From NCBI GenBank assembly GCA_022495995.1, contig JAFEMH010000168.1:124001-188000 (forward strand): a stretch of 64,000 nucleotides of DNA, read 5' to 3'. Below are positions 34,684 through 45,977 of this stretch, one piece after another. Each line of letters starts with the position of its first letter. Position 1 is the first letter of the stretch. The notes beneath the pieces were generated by a model. It ran no database searches. It saw only the letters and a list, made by a program, of their open reading frames with translations, and was not told where the DNA came from. The translations under genes were made by a program, and so were the position numbers. The stretch is from Adenophora triphylla var. japonica. Its lineage: Eukaryota; Streptophyta; Magnoliopsida; Asterales; Campanulaceae.

Positions 34684-34821
34684 GTAAAGTTTTTCTAAAT
34701 ACTCAAATTCTTTTAACTTGAAGAACTAGAACTATTTTCAAAATTATAACCTCACTTACATTGTTTTCTTTTGAAATGTGTTCTAACTTAGAATGTTTTT
34801 GATTCTTAAATCTTTTGACAG
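34684..34821 (+). other. Putative 5'-UTR intron of the post-pol ORF
   Basis: Donor CTG|GTAAAG at 34684 and acceptor TTTTGACAG ending at 34821, immediately before ATGGCTCC. The intervening 138 bp are AT-rich, as plant introns are. The intron boundary coincides exactly with the start codon. Confidence 0.5.
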
Positions 34822-37800
34822 ATGGCTCCCAAACCAACTAAGAAAGACATTTTCGGAGGTTACATTCTACCAAGCTTCTTCGAATCTGAAGAAGGGAAGA
34901 TCCTCCAAGCCATGCTAGTTGCTTCCGGGTTGTTGCCGTTCTTGATGCCAGAGGGGAATGATGACATTCTGTATGAGCTTGTCAATGAGTTCTTCAACAA
35001 TGGCGTAGTTGATGATAATCCCAAGCCCGGTGTTGTTTCTCACATTACGTCTTCAGTTGGTGGTTTTTCTGTTGATTTCTCCCCATCCTCCATAGCCGAA
35101 GCTTTCCCTACTCTTCCATCAACCGGTTCCTCTTCTGTCACTTCGAAGGATATGGAAGCCGCCTGGGCTACCGTCCGTGGAACCGATCCATTCGTGACCG
35201 GTGAAGGGAACAAGAAAGCTGATTTGGACGCTGTTCATTATGCCCTAACCGAAGTCATTGACCGATGTGTGATTTGACGGTCTGGTTCTCATCATTGTAT
35301 CACCATGATACAATGGGAAGCCATGGCAGCCGTTATGCTTCAAAGGAGATTCAACTGGTGCTCCTTCATCTATCGTGTTATCCTCATCGCCTTCAAGAAA
35401 TTCCAAAAGGAGAAGCCCTTGTCCAGATCTAACAAGGCCAAGCCCATTCATTATCTCTTAATGAGTAGAATCCTCATGAGAATTCCTTCTATCTTTACCA
35501 TTTCTGGTGGTCAGCCTTCTGTTCCTAAATCCTTTGTCAAAGCTTTCGACAAGGCTGATCAAGCAAGGATTCTGAGAGAAGCCAAACCGATGGCCCCCAT
35601 TGCTGCTCCAACCGAAGTCCAACCGGCTAAGAAGAAGACCTCTCAACCGAGGAAGAAGCCGTCAACCGATTCCTCCAAACCGGTCTCTCAACCTCAGCCT
35701 TCTCAACTGATCCCTTCTCCGGCTAAAAGAAAATCCCCAGAACCTGATACTGAAGACAGAGAACCCATCTCCACTGTTATCCGACCTAAAAAGTCTGCTA
35801 GAAAATCCTCCAAACCAGTTACTCCTCCTCCAGCCACTTCAAAATCAAAGCCAATCCCAAAAACTCCTTCCCAAATAGCCAAGGAAAATGCAGAAAGAAG
35901 AAAGAGAATTGAAGCCGATATTTCTTCATTCATACCCTTTATCCCTAACCGATTACTTAGCCATGATACCTTGACCGATGACATACCTATCACCGGTCAC
36001 GCCTCTAATCCCTCTTACCGACGTTGCCAACCGATCAGAAATCCTACCTTCCACATTTTCCACAACAATCCATGGGCTATCAACCCTCGCCCGTTTCCCT
36101 CTCCTAGTTGGGTTTATCCTATTGATCATTTGCCGCCGTTTATTCGGAAGTTGCTTCAATTCCATGAAATCAACAAGTCTTCCGTACCTACCGGCAACAT
36201 CCAAGACTATATTGATTTTGGAAACCGACATATTGAGAAGGGTGTTTATTTCAGCAGACCTTGCCGTCTCAGAGACTGTGATCTTTCAGCTTCCAGGCGT
36301 AGTCTTATCAAGCATTTCAACAAATTTTTTGATCAGCTTCCCCTCAAATGGAATGTCAGTTTTCTTAGCTCAAGATAGGATGAGGCAGACATGATGGTCC
36401 AAGCCGTATGGGCTGATTTTGCTATTCTCTATGGAGTCAAGATACCTTGATTGAAACAGATTTTTACCGGTCTGGGAGATATGAAATGGAGTTTGACTCT
36501 CTCCCAAACTTTGACTCTGAATCGGTTTGCCTTGGCCCAAGGAAGAATCAGCTTATCAGAATGTGATGGATGTGTTGGATAATTTACTGGATATGGACAA
36601 TGAATTCAAGGCGGCTGGAAATATTTCCTTAGCCGATTTCTTTTCGCAAGATACCCACCTCTACCAAATGGCCTACGGTTACTGATGAAGAGATTGATGC
36701 CATGTTTGAAGATGAGGAGGAAGAAAAAGAAAAATCTGAAGAGGTTGTTGAATCTATTTCCAGTTCAAGTTCTGATGATGATGATGAGGACAAACCTGAC
36801 CGGATGGAGAGCTCGAATCAAGCTTTTACCACTCCCAAACCGATGGCAACGGTTAGAAGCTTGGGAGGAGGCATTACCGATACGTCACCGGTTACCCCTT
36901 TGGGAGGAGGCTCTACCGACATCCCAGCCTCTACTCAACCGATGATGCCTCCACCGGTTTCAATCCCTCCAACCGCTGTATCTTCTGAACCGGTTAGAGT
37001 TACTCAACCGATTGATCATGATGATGTCCTTCTGCAGCAAGCTGTGGCTGTTAGCCTATTTGATATAGAGGAAAAGCGGCTACAAGACCGAGCCGATGCT
37101 CTTGCCACTGCTCAAGCTCTTCAAGCTTCAATTCTTGACAGTCAAGTAAGAGAAATTCAGTCTATGCTTTCTAGCCCTCTAAGAGTTGAGGAGGAGACTC
37201 GGTCCGTACCTCCATCCTTTACTATTCCTACTTCTGATGCTCCTGATGGAGATTCTGATTTCTTTGTGGAAGAAATTTCTGATGAAGAAGAATTTGATAT
37301 CTTGGATCCTGCTGTCCCACCGGCTTATGCTGATCCTTGCGTTCTTCAAAAAGACATCTTCTCTCCCTTAAACTATTATACAACCAGATCTTCCATTCCT
37401 TGAACCCCCCATGGTATTCCACTCTTTGAACCCCATGAGAAGATTATTAGCCGTGCTGAGTATAAGTTGGTTTCTGATCCTCCTCCATTTTCCCAAGAAC
37501 TCAAAAAGTTGAAAGAAAAAGAGGTTGATGTTCCTTTCTATCCGCCCGTAACCGTTGGCCCCGGAGAAACAAGTTCCAAAGCCCGTAAACCGGTTGCACT
37601 CAAACTTCGTCTTCTGGTTCCTCCACCCAAGGGTCAATCGGTCAAGCCCTCCAAAACCGATCAACGCTGATCACCAAATTCCCTTCCAAGCGTAAACCGA
37701 CAGCCTCTCCTTCCAAATCTCAAAGGCTTCGTCATATCGTAATTCAAGGTGGAGTGGCTCAACTCGCCTCGGACCGGATGAATGCACATTTTCCTCTCCC

Positions 37801-39134
37801 AACATTTTCATGCGTTATCTTTCGGTCAACAACCGTATTATTCAGGTTTTGGAGCTACGTATTGTGAGATGGTGCTACGAGGTTACTCATAGAGTTGGGT
37901 TAATGCCAAATGTGCCTCAGCTTTCTATTTTGAGAAATGGAAATCCTAGGCCATGGAGCAACATTCGGCAAGCATCCCTTCTACTCCTAGCTCTCAGGGT
38001 TATTCCTTTAATTCGATCAAGGCAACATGCTTTATCATTGGCTCCTACTGCTGCAGATCTGATTGCTTCTGCTTTTGATGAAGCTCATGATATTCAGAAT
38101 GCCATCACTCTTAGCCTTGAATCTGACTCCCTGATCTCTTCTGACCCCAATGATTTCCTTGTGTTCAGTCCCTCTATTGCTTCTTCCGTATCTGTTGATG
38201 AGGAGATTACATTTTCTCCAACCGGTCAAGTCTCTAGGATCGGTCCAGTTCATGTCAGCTCTCCAACCGAATCTTCAACCGATGCCTCAACCGGTTCTCC
38301 AATTACATCTCTTACCGGTCGCTCTATTCCCCTCTCTGCACATCTAACCGAGAAGCCTCCTACCGTTGCCCTTTCTCCACCAAATCCTTCCCTAGCCATC
38401 CAAGTGTTCATTCCCCAACCGGTTCAAGCCTTGACAGTTGTTACTGCTCCTCCAACTGATCCTCCAGCTATATCGCCGCCTCTTCAACCGGTGATTCCTC
38501 TTCTGATAATGATGCTGTAGCAGATGCTGATCCTTCACCTGATGCTCCACAACCAGTTCCTGAGGATGAACTCAACCGACCTGTTGTAGTTCGTGATCTT
38601 TGTGAACTTTATGATGCCCTGGTTGCGAGTATGGTTAAGTCCAATCAGGAGGAGGAAAAGAAGAGGTTAGACAGAATGGAGCACGGTTATGCAAAGGACC
38701 TAGCTAACTATGTGGCCGATTTGTTTGATAAAGATGCCAAGATAACTGATCTCTCCACTCAGCTAGGTGCCTTGACCCAGTTGAACAAGGAACTCCTGAA
38801 CACTGCCAAGGATGCCCAAACCGATCTCAAGCTTGCAACCGAAGAAATCAAGAAGCTGAATCAGAAGCTAGCCGATCAAGCCTCATTATTTAGAAAGACC
38901 AACACTAAGAGGATCAAGCTTAAAACTGAAAATGAAGTCCTCAAGAAGATGCTAGCTGACCGTGATGCAGAGAAGTCTGCTAGGAAGAAAAGGAAGAGAG
39001 ATGAAAAGGAAGCCAAGAAGTCAGCCAAGAAATCTCGCACTCAACCGGCCAGTCCATCGGCTACCCTCCTTCGCACCCCAAGGATTTCCCTCCAACCGAT
39101 GATCCCTGCGCCCAGTCTAGAATGTAACCGATGA
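34822..39134 (+). pseudogene. Post-pol (env-position) ORF of the copia element
   Basis: Starts MAPKPTKKDIFGGYILPSFF after the putative leader intron. It continues through frames at 35305-36378, 36702-37403, 37810-38520 and 38631-39134, so about 1430 codons once existed; at least five frameshifts or stops break it. The first 150 residues look globular. The middle is Pro/Ser/Thr-rich and low-complexity. The last 165 residues form a likely coiled coil (KITDLSTQLGALTQLNKEL onwards) ending in a basic, nuclear-localisation-like stretch (KKRKRDEKEAKKSAKKSR). SIRE elements carry an ORF called env-like in this place. I see no clear signal peptide or membrane segment, and the basic coiled-coil end argues more for a nuclear or nucleic-acid-binding protein. 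Confidence 0.7.
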
Positions 39135-39493
39135 GGAACTTGTCTTTCCATCTTTTGCTTAACCGGTTGAAGACTAATCAATGAGATTTCCTTAACCTCA
39201 AACTCTGTTGATTTGAATGAATTGTCTTTCCTTATTGTCTTTTAATTATTTTTGAATGTTTAAACTATTCTAACTATTTCATTTTGCAGGTTTTCTCATT
39301 CAAAAATATTTTACTTTAACTTGTTTTAAATTTCTAAACTTTCACTTTATTTGTAAGCTTTCTTAGGTTACATCTATGATGTTACTTGACTTAGGGAATG
39401 ACACATCTAAAAGATAAATCTTTAGTCATTCTTTTACTAAGTCAAAGATGATGCTAACCTAGGGTAATTGGACTTAAGCAATTAGGAGGAGAT
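39135..39493 (+). other. 3' untranslated region and PPT of the copia element
   Basis: AT-rich, without ORFs, with a TTTTGCAG acceptor-like site at 39281-39288. It ends in the purine tract AGGAGGAGAT (39484-39493), directly before the 3' LTR. Confidence 0.75.
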
Positions 39494-40942
39494 TGTTAGT
39501 CAAATATATGCTTAGGTTTAGAATTGCTTAAACCCAATCACAACAAGCATTGATGTGGACCCCTAATTTTAATTAGACCCAATAGAATTTTTCTATGTAT
39601 GATAGGTCCCCTTAATGCTAGTGCCAGTGTTTTTATTTCATGTAATTTTCTCAAGACCTTGAAGACTTTGAAGGTGTGAAGATTTGCTCCCATGTTGTTT
39701 TTGTGAGTTACTCAGTTTGGTCACCTAACCGATTGAGCTCCTAACTGATGTGTCAACCGAACCGGTTGCCCTATCTAGCGGATGTAACCTTCACAGGTTA
39801 TATCCTATCCTTTGCCGGTTAAGGCTTCCTCGTAAGCTTTCCTCACTCCTAGCCTAACCGAAGCATTTATTGCTCCCAACTACCCAAAGAACCCCTTTAG
39901 CTAAAGTTGGTAAGGCAAGCATGCCGAATAGACACCGAAATGACATTCCCAAGGCCGTCGAAGCTCAAAATAGATTGTCAAAATGACCGCACTCACATCC
40001 TTTCAACCACTCAAGGAAAATCTTCTCTCTCCTATCTCGCATTTAATGCAAAGATCCTTCAATTCAAAGGCATGCCCGATCAAGTCATCATTGCAACCTC
40101 TTCAAAGACAACGGCTCCTTTTCAAAGTTCACTATAAATAGCTTCCCTGGAGCATTGAAGAAGGTTGGTGCATTTATGATTCTTGAGAGTGAGTTGCTCT
40201 GAACTACCATTCTGCAAACTCCATAGTTCAAGGCATTCAATTCAGTCCTCTTATTCACTAGACATCTCTGTTAGGACTTATACACTGTGCACCTCAATCA
40301 ATATTGTAGTGTTCCTTCATTAGACTACTTTAGGAACACATTGATTGATTCACATACAACACCCTAGAGAAATCAGCTCAACTTGTGAGCACATCTCTAG
40401 AAAACACCAGGTCTTTATTGTAGCACGATCCGTTAGTGGTCACCTTTAGTTTGGCAGCCTTCAATCATTGGCTTGCAACTTGTAATAGGTAGATACCATT
40501 AATATAGTAGTGCACTTTCACAAATCCAAGTTCTGACCAAACTTGGTAGAGGACGTAGCAGTTATTTAACACTGTGAACCTCTTCAAACAATGTGTCATT
40601 CTTCTGCGTGTTTGTTTATTTCTGTGTTGTTGTAACTGGTTGACATTCTCTCAACTGGTCACAACCTATTGACTCAACCTACTGCTCAACTTGTTTGTCT
40701 TACTTGGAAATATAATTTGTCATGTTTGCATAAGGATTTTTAACGTACTGCTTTTGAAAACTCTACCTAACCTGTTGTAAACCTATCCTAACCGTAATTC
40801 CGCTGTGCAAAACTAATCTAAGGGTTAGCAAGTGTGTTTCCCTCAACCTTTTACAAAGACTAAGAGTTTTTAAGCAAAAAGTTTTAATCAGGCTATTCAC
40901 CCCCCCCCCTCTAGCCTGTTTCCTACCATTCAGGACCTAACA
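39494..40942 (+). repeat. 3' LTR of the copia element
   Basis: Nearly identical to 26222-27669. The differences include AACCGGTT to AACCGATT, several 1-3 base indels and a longer C run near 40901-40909. TATA box at 40133-40141. Confidence 0.95.
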
Positions 40943-40947
40943 CATTC

Positions 40948-41950
40948 ACGTCCTTGGGGTGTGCCACCACAGTGTTCTAGACTTGGTGAGGCAATGCCAG
41001 AGCGAAGGGGATATCGTACCCTTGATCTTGGGCGAGACATTCCTTGGCATAGGTCGGATGGCGACCGATAGCCGATACATATGGGGAGGAAGTCCCGCTA
41101 TGCTTACTTTGCGATTGAGGGAGCAGTTGCAAGTGACGCCCGAGGTACCAACGACATGTGATCCTTGGTCTTTCTCTCGGCGACCCTTGGTGATAGGAGG
41201 CAGTCAGGCTGACTTGGAGCTTTGGATGGCCAAACTCTGCACACATCGTCTGCGATGGTGGGTTCCTCACTGGAAGTTGCAGACTTGTCAGACAGTTCAG
41301 GAGGGTCTCTTCATTGTCAGAGTTCCGGGGTTGTCCCAGTCTTTTTTCTATATTCCATCTTTGGTGCTGCGGTAGTTCGGGCTGGAGCAGGTTTCGTTGA
41401 TGGGCTTGAGTTATTCCGCTACCTTTGAGGTGGGATTGCTTTTCATGGATGATCCTTCGACGTTATTGCTTTTCATGCGGTTATGGCAATATGCATCTTT
41501 TCCTGCCAGGGTTCTCTTTCACCGGAGAGGGGGCACTGTTCTGTCCACTCGATATTTGAACTGGTATGAGGAGTGTATAGGGTAGACACAAATGGCTCTT
41601 CTGTGGAGACGAAGTGAGCTATTGGGCCTTGACCCCGTGACAGCTCGACTTTGAGGAGGGCCGAAGCGATGGCTAACCCTCAGGATAGTACTGGGGATGA
41701 TATGGCTGACTATGAGGCCAATGCTAGTCGGATGGCCGATCAGAGCACGGATATGGCAACTCGGAGAGAGGCATCTCATGATAGAGCTAGGGAAAGGGCT
41801 GTGTTGGCGGCCACAGGTTTGACAGAGGCATCGGGAAGGGTCCCAGAGCCAGGTAGAAGGACTACGGGGATATTTCCTGTAAAGGCAAAGAATACCCGCC
41901 ATGGTAAAGGGAAGGGGAGGAAAGACGAAGGACCGAGTACGAGTGACTAG
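40948..41950 (+). pseudogene. Antisense gene A2, 3' part
   Basis: Continues the gene split at 26221. One frame runs from SEGDIVPLILGETFLGIGRM through WGGSPAMLTLRLREQL, PWSFSRRPLVIGGSQ, CTHRLRWWVPHW and PGLSQSFFYIPSLVLR, each matching A1. After a stop at 41375 and a frame change it goes on with LLFMRLWQYASFPARVLFHR. The C-terminus (41651-41950) is polar and ends basic, KNTRHGKGKGRKDEG, then TAG. A1 and A2 agree over their whole length, although their elements lie in opposite orientation and differ in age. This argues that A was a real protein-coding part of the elements, now broken here. Confidence 0.75.
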
Positions 41951-42410
41951 GTTGACCTTGCTGTTCAGAATATCCATCAACTGAAGTATTTTATTGTTGT
42001 TTTGCTAGCGTGTAGCGAGTCAAGAGTAGACTGTGCTTGAACTCATCAAAGAATGTTCTAACCATAATGAATATGTAGGTTAAATTTAACCGTTTTTCGA
42101 ACACAAGCGATTGGTGTTGTATCTGAAATTTTATTTTTTTTGAGATCGAACCAATGATGGCTGCCTACATTCCCCAATACAATTGGACTAAGGGGCTCAG
42201 GTCACCGTAGTTTGACACTTTAGGTGAAATTTGAAAAGAGACGAAAAGTGCAACCCTATTTTTTACCTAGATCATTTTCGGAAATGTATCTAGTTGGGTA
42301 TTACTCTTTTAGCACTTTGATTTTACTGATTGGTGGTGTATGGGGAAGGAGAGTTGACTCGTGTTCTTCCTCAAATGAAGTATCTGCGGAGCTTGCTTCC
42401 ATTTACTAGG
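41951..42410 (-). other. Spacer between pol and A2, with type 1 hairpin element (copy d)
   Basis: On the minus strand, 42008-42060 repeats the block containing GATGAGTTCAAGCAC from 11500-11560. At 42146-42214 (minus) is a type 1 two-hairpin element: CTACG...TGTAG, inner CCAAT-TGT-ATTGG, then GCC-loop-GGT. The order pol, hairpin element, conserved block, antisense gene is the same as in element 1. Confidence 0.65.
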
Positions 42411-44289
42411 TTAACGAAAGGGTTCCCGTCCAAATCTGATGTCTCGGATCTTGACTTTCTTATCAAATGCTCGGGCCATTCTGCTTTGGTAGGCACGAGT
42501 ATGTTCCATGGCTTTCAATCTTCGCTCATCGAGTAGAGCTAGTTCGTCGTGACGGCTTTGGAGCCATTCGACTTCATTGATTTCGTTTTCCAAGAGGACT
42601 CGGAGGGATGGAATTTCCAATTCAACTGGTAACATCACTTCCATTCCGTTTGTGAGTGCGAAAGGAGTCTCCCCTGTGGCGGTTCTGACTGATGTTCTGT
42701 ATCCCTAAAGGGCTAGATGTAGCTTTTCGGGCCAATCCCGACCTCTGACGACCATCTTTCTGATTATTCTTGCAAGAGTCTTGTTTGCTGCCTCTACTGC
42801 ACCATTAGTCTGTGGTCTGTAGGGAGAAGACTTGTGGCGTGTAACTCTGAACTCGGTCAACAGTTGGTCACAATCTCCTTCAAAGTGGGTCACATTATCG
42901 AATATGATCTCGTTGGGTACCCCGTATCTGCACATGATGTTCTCTTTGATGAACTCGGCCACCTTTTTAGAATTCAGTACTTTGTATGATCTAGCTTCTA
43001 CCCATTTGGTGAAGTAGTCGACTGCGACTAATATGAACTTGTGACTGTTGCTCCCTGGTGGAGTGATTTTTCCGATGACATCAATTCCCATGTGGCCAAG
43101 GTTCATGGTGTAGTCATGCAGTAGAGCTCGTGAGGAGGGATGTGGTTGAGGTTGGAGAACCATTGACATTTGTCGCAACTTCTGACGAACTGGATGCAGT
43201 CTGTTTCCATTGACCAATAGTAACCCATATAGAGGATTATCTGTGTCAATGCTCTGGCGTTCATGTGCGGACCGCAGGTTCCGTTGTGAACTTCGTTCAT
43301 TAGCTCGCTGGCTTTTTATTTATTTACACACCAGAGGAGTGGTCCTTGGTGGCGCTTCTTGTATAACATACCCCCAGGATGACGAAATGGGATGTCAGGC
43401 ATTTTAGAGCCATCATGTTTTTGGCTTTGATCCCTTCTTTGTATTTTCCATCTTCATTTGTGAAGGAAGCTTCTCCATTTTGGAGGTACTAGTAGATTTG
43501 ATTGTACCAGGGTTCGTCGATCGGTTCATGTTCAACTTCGATCTCATAGCAATAGGCGGGGGTTTCCCGTCTGCCTATTCCGAGGGGTTTTACTGATTTC
43601 CCTTTGGGAATTTCAACAAAAGATACTAGGGTGGCCAGGGCATCTGCGAAGTGGTTCCTGTCTCTTGGCAAGTAGTGGAAAGACTCGAAAGAGATGTCCT
43701 TAAACTGAGTAATGAGCTCCTCTATGTACGAATGGTACTTCTGGAGGCCAGAATCTATTGTCTTCCATTTGTTGGATAATTGATTGATGTTCAATGCTGA
43801 GTCTCCGTATACTTACAGTTCTGTGATGTTGCGTTCAAGAGCGGCTTCTAGGCCGGCTGCGCAAGCTTCATATTCTGCTGCATTGTTGGTTGCTTCAAAA
43901 TTCAGTTTGATGGCTATGGGAGTGTGCTCGTCTTTAGGATCGACTAGAAGCATTCCAATACCATTTCCCTTCTTGTTGGCTGCCCCATCGAAAAAGAGTT
44001 GCCAACGGTTTGCGCTGTTGAGTGAGAAGATCCCGTCATCTGGAAACTGCGGATCAGGACCCTTGAGTTCACTGCTTGGGAAGTCTGACAGTTGATCTGC
44101 CATTACTCGAACCTTTGTTGATTTTTTGATCATGTACTTGATGTCGAATTCAGCCAGGAAGAATGACCACTTGGCTAATCTCATTGATAGAGATGGCTTG
44201 TCGAAGAGATATCTGGCGGGGTCCATCTTGGAGACCAGGAGCACTGAATGTGACTGCATGTAGTGTTTCAGTTTCTCGACTACCCATTA
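42411..44289 (-). pseudogene. pol: Tat/Ogre Pol fragment: RNase H, archaeal-type RNase H, integrase
   Basis: Minus strand. It begins inside the RT-linked RNase H end (KWSFFLAEFDIKYMIKKST). The second, archaeal-type RNase H that defines Tat/Ogre follows: WQLFFDGAANKKGNGIGML, NNAAEYEACAAGLEAALE and LPRDRNHFADALATL. Integrase has NEVHNGTCGPHMNA, CDKCQWFSN, GIDVIGKITPP, YFTKWVEARSY, FDNVTHFEGD and NGAVEAANKTL, so the catalytic D, D and E residues are visible. It ends with ERRLKAMEHTRAYQ. Few stops break it (for example near 42702, 43350 and 43800). The upstream RT is lost because a plus-strand LTR begins at 44290. Confidence 0.87.
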
Positions 44290-45958
44290 TGAGTACGCCA
44301 ATCCAATTCGCGAACCTTTATAGGTGCATTTTAATATGATGAAATTGCACTAGGGGCGTTTTGGTAAATTCTCGGTCCATCCCGAGACTTCCGGAAACTT
44401 TTTATAAGTTTTATAGAAAGAAGTGCTTTTAAGTCATTTTTCCAGGCAAAAGGACCTATAGGGAATTACTTGTTTTGGACCTGTTGGGAATTACCTCGAA
44501 AGGTTCCAGAATAGGTTGTTGGCGCCAGAAACGGTTACATGGCCAGCCAAGTCGTGCGACACAATGAGCCAAGGAAAACTGAAGCGAAAGGTCATGCGAC
44601 ACAACTCACCCATCATCAGCAGCCTATAAATAAGACCCTCCCCCTCTCATTTCAGGATCCCTTTTCCACCTCCCTACTGTCACTCTGCCAAATATGCCTA
44701 GAAACCCCTCTCTCTCCCAAAACACACACACAACACACACAACACACACCAATCCTCTCAATTCAATCCCTCTCTCTCATCCAATTCACCCATCTACCTT
44801 CATACACTTCATACACCATTGAAGCTCCAAAGCTACTCTAAATCTGAGGATCTCAATCCACATCTGCAGCTGATTCGAAGATCCCTACACCTAACTTGGT
44901 GTAGAGATTGTGGACACTACAAGGGTAACAATTCCCTCCTTCTCTCTCTCATATTTGCCATTTTGCTTGTTTCATTGCAATCTCTAGTCATCCACTTGAT
45001 AATTGAGCTCCATCCGCTTCAATTATCAAGTGGCAATCGCCATCTCTCTATTTAATTCATTTGCTTAGTTTAATTTCATGTTCATGGTTTGATCTCATTA
45101 TAATTGTGGCTTGTTTGCCAAGGGAGTGTGGATCTCCCCATATCCACACTCCCTTGGTCAATCCGTTGCTGATTTGTGGCATTCCAAGTTGAGTTGGTGT
45201 TCTAATTGGATCTGATTGGGTCTCTGTTGATTCTGATTTCAAATTGTAAAGTCTCTGCAGAGAGGTGGGTTATGTCACGTGACACAACTGGCCACTCTAG
45301 GTCCTGTGTAGTGCGACATAACTAGCCACTCTATAGAGACCATCATTTCAGTTGTAATTCGTTCATCTAGTTTACTTGTCACTCAAAAAAGAGTGTGGAT
45401 CCTCAATATCCACACTCATTTGAAGTGATTGTGTTGATCTCTGTTATCTCGTGACCTCGTAATCTGTTGATTTTGGTTGAGATCGTCCTTTGGTTTCCTC
45501 TATAATCCCAACTTTGTAAGATATTTGCAAACTGGTATGGTGATTCACGCGACACACTTGACCATCCTAGGTCCTGTGTCACGCGACACATGTAACCACT
45601 TTGCAGTTGGTCCATTCCAGTTGTAAGTTGTTTATAGCATTGTAATTGGGATGTGGCCTCCCATGGCAAGTGGTTCACAAGATGTAATTCTCTCCTTTTG
45701 ATCAATAAAGCAAAGCATTAAAATGCATTTTTTCACATATTTTGTCTCGCACAATTTGCACACACTCATGAATGATATAGGATGTTGAACATTAGAAAGA
45801 CTCATTTTACGAGGCGTGTTGGGTGAACTCTCGGTTCTTCCCAACACGTAACCTGACCCCCGAACCCATTTTCTCTTTTCAAAAAGGTTTTCAATGTTTC
45901 CTTTAAAACGGCGTGGCGACTCCCAATTTTCATAAATTTTTTGGCGAGCGTACATTTA
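44290..45958 (+). repeat. 5' LTR of the gag-only Tat element
   Basis: Starts TGAGTACGCCAATCC and ends just before the PBS; the exact last base is uncertain. Palindromic sites: TCGTGCGA (44552-44559) and TCATGCGACA upstream of TATAAATAAG (44625), then TGTCACGTGACA (45273-45284) and three related sites to 45595. Hairpin CTC-loop-GAG at 45801-45813. Internal PBS-like TGGCGACTCC at 45914-45923. Confidence 0.8.
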
Positions 45959-45959
45959 G

Positions 45960-45977
45960 TGGCGACTCCACTGGGGA
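45960..45977 (+). other. Primer-binding site of the gag-only element
   Basis: TGGCGACTCCACTGGGGA, the Ogre/Tat form. Confidence 0.85.

Larger units (their letters stand above)
26222..40942 (+). mobile_element. Complete SIRE/Maximus-type Ty1/copia retrotransposon
   Basis: A 14.7-kb element with LTRs of 1448 and 1449 bp (TGTTAGTC...CCTAACA), a perfect 5-bp target duplication, initiator-Met PBS, gag with two zinc knuckles, and pol in copia order (protease, integrase, RT, RNase H). A spacer with its own TATA box, a 4.3-kb post-pol coding region and a PPT follow. A large size and an extra ORF after pol mark the SIRE/Maximus lineage. The LTRs differ at only about 20 positions by eye, so insertion is recent relative to the Tat elements around it. 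Nonetheless gag, pol and the post-pol ORF carry several frameshifts. Confidence 0.93.
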
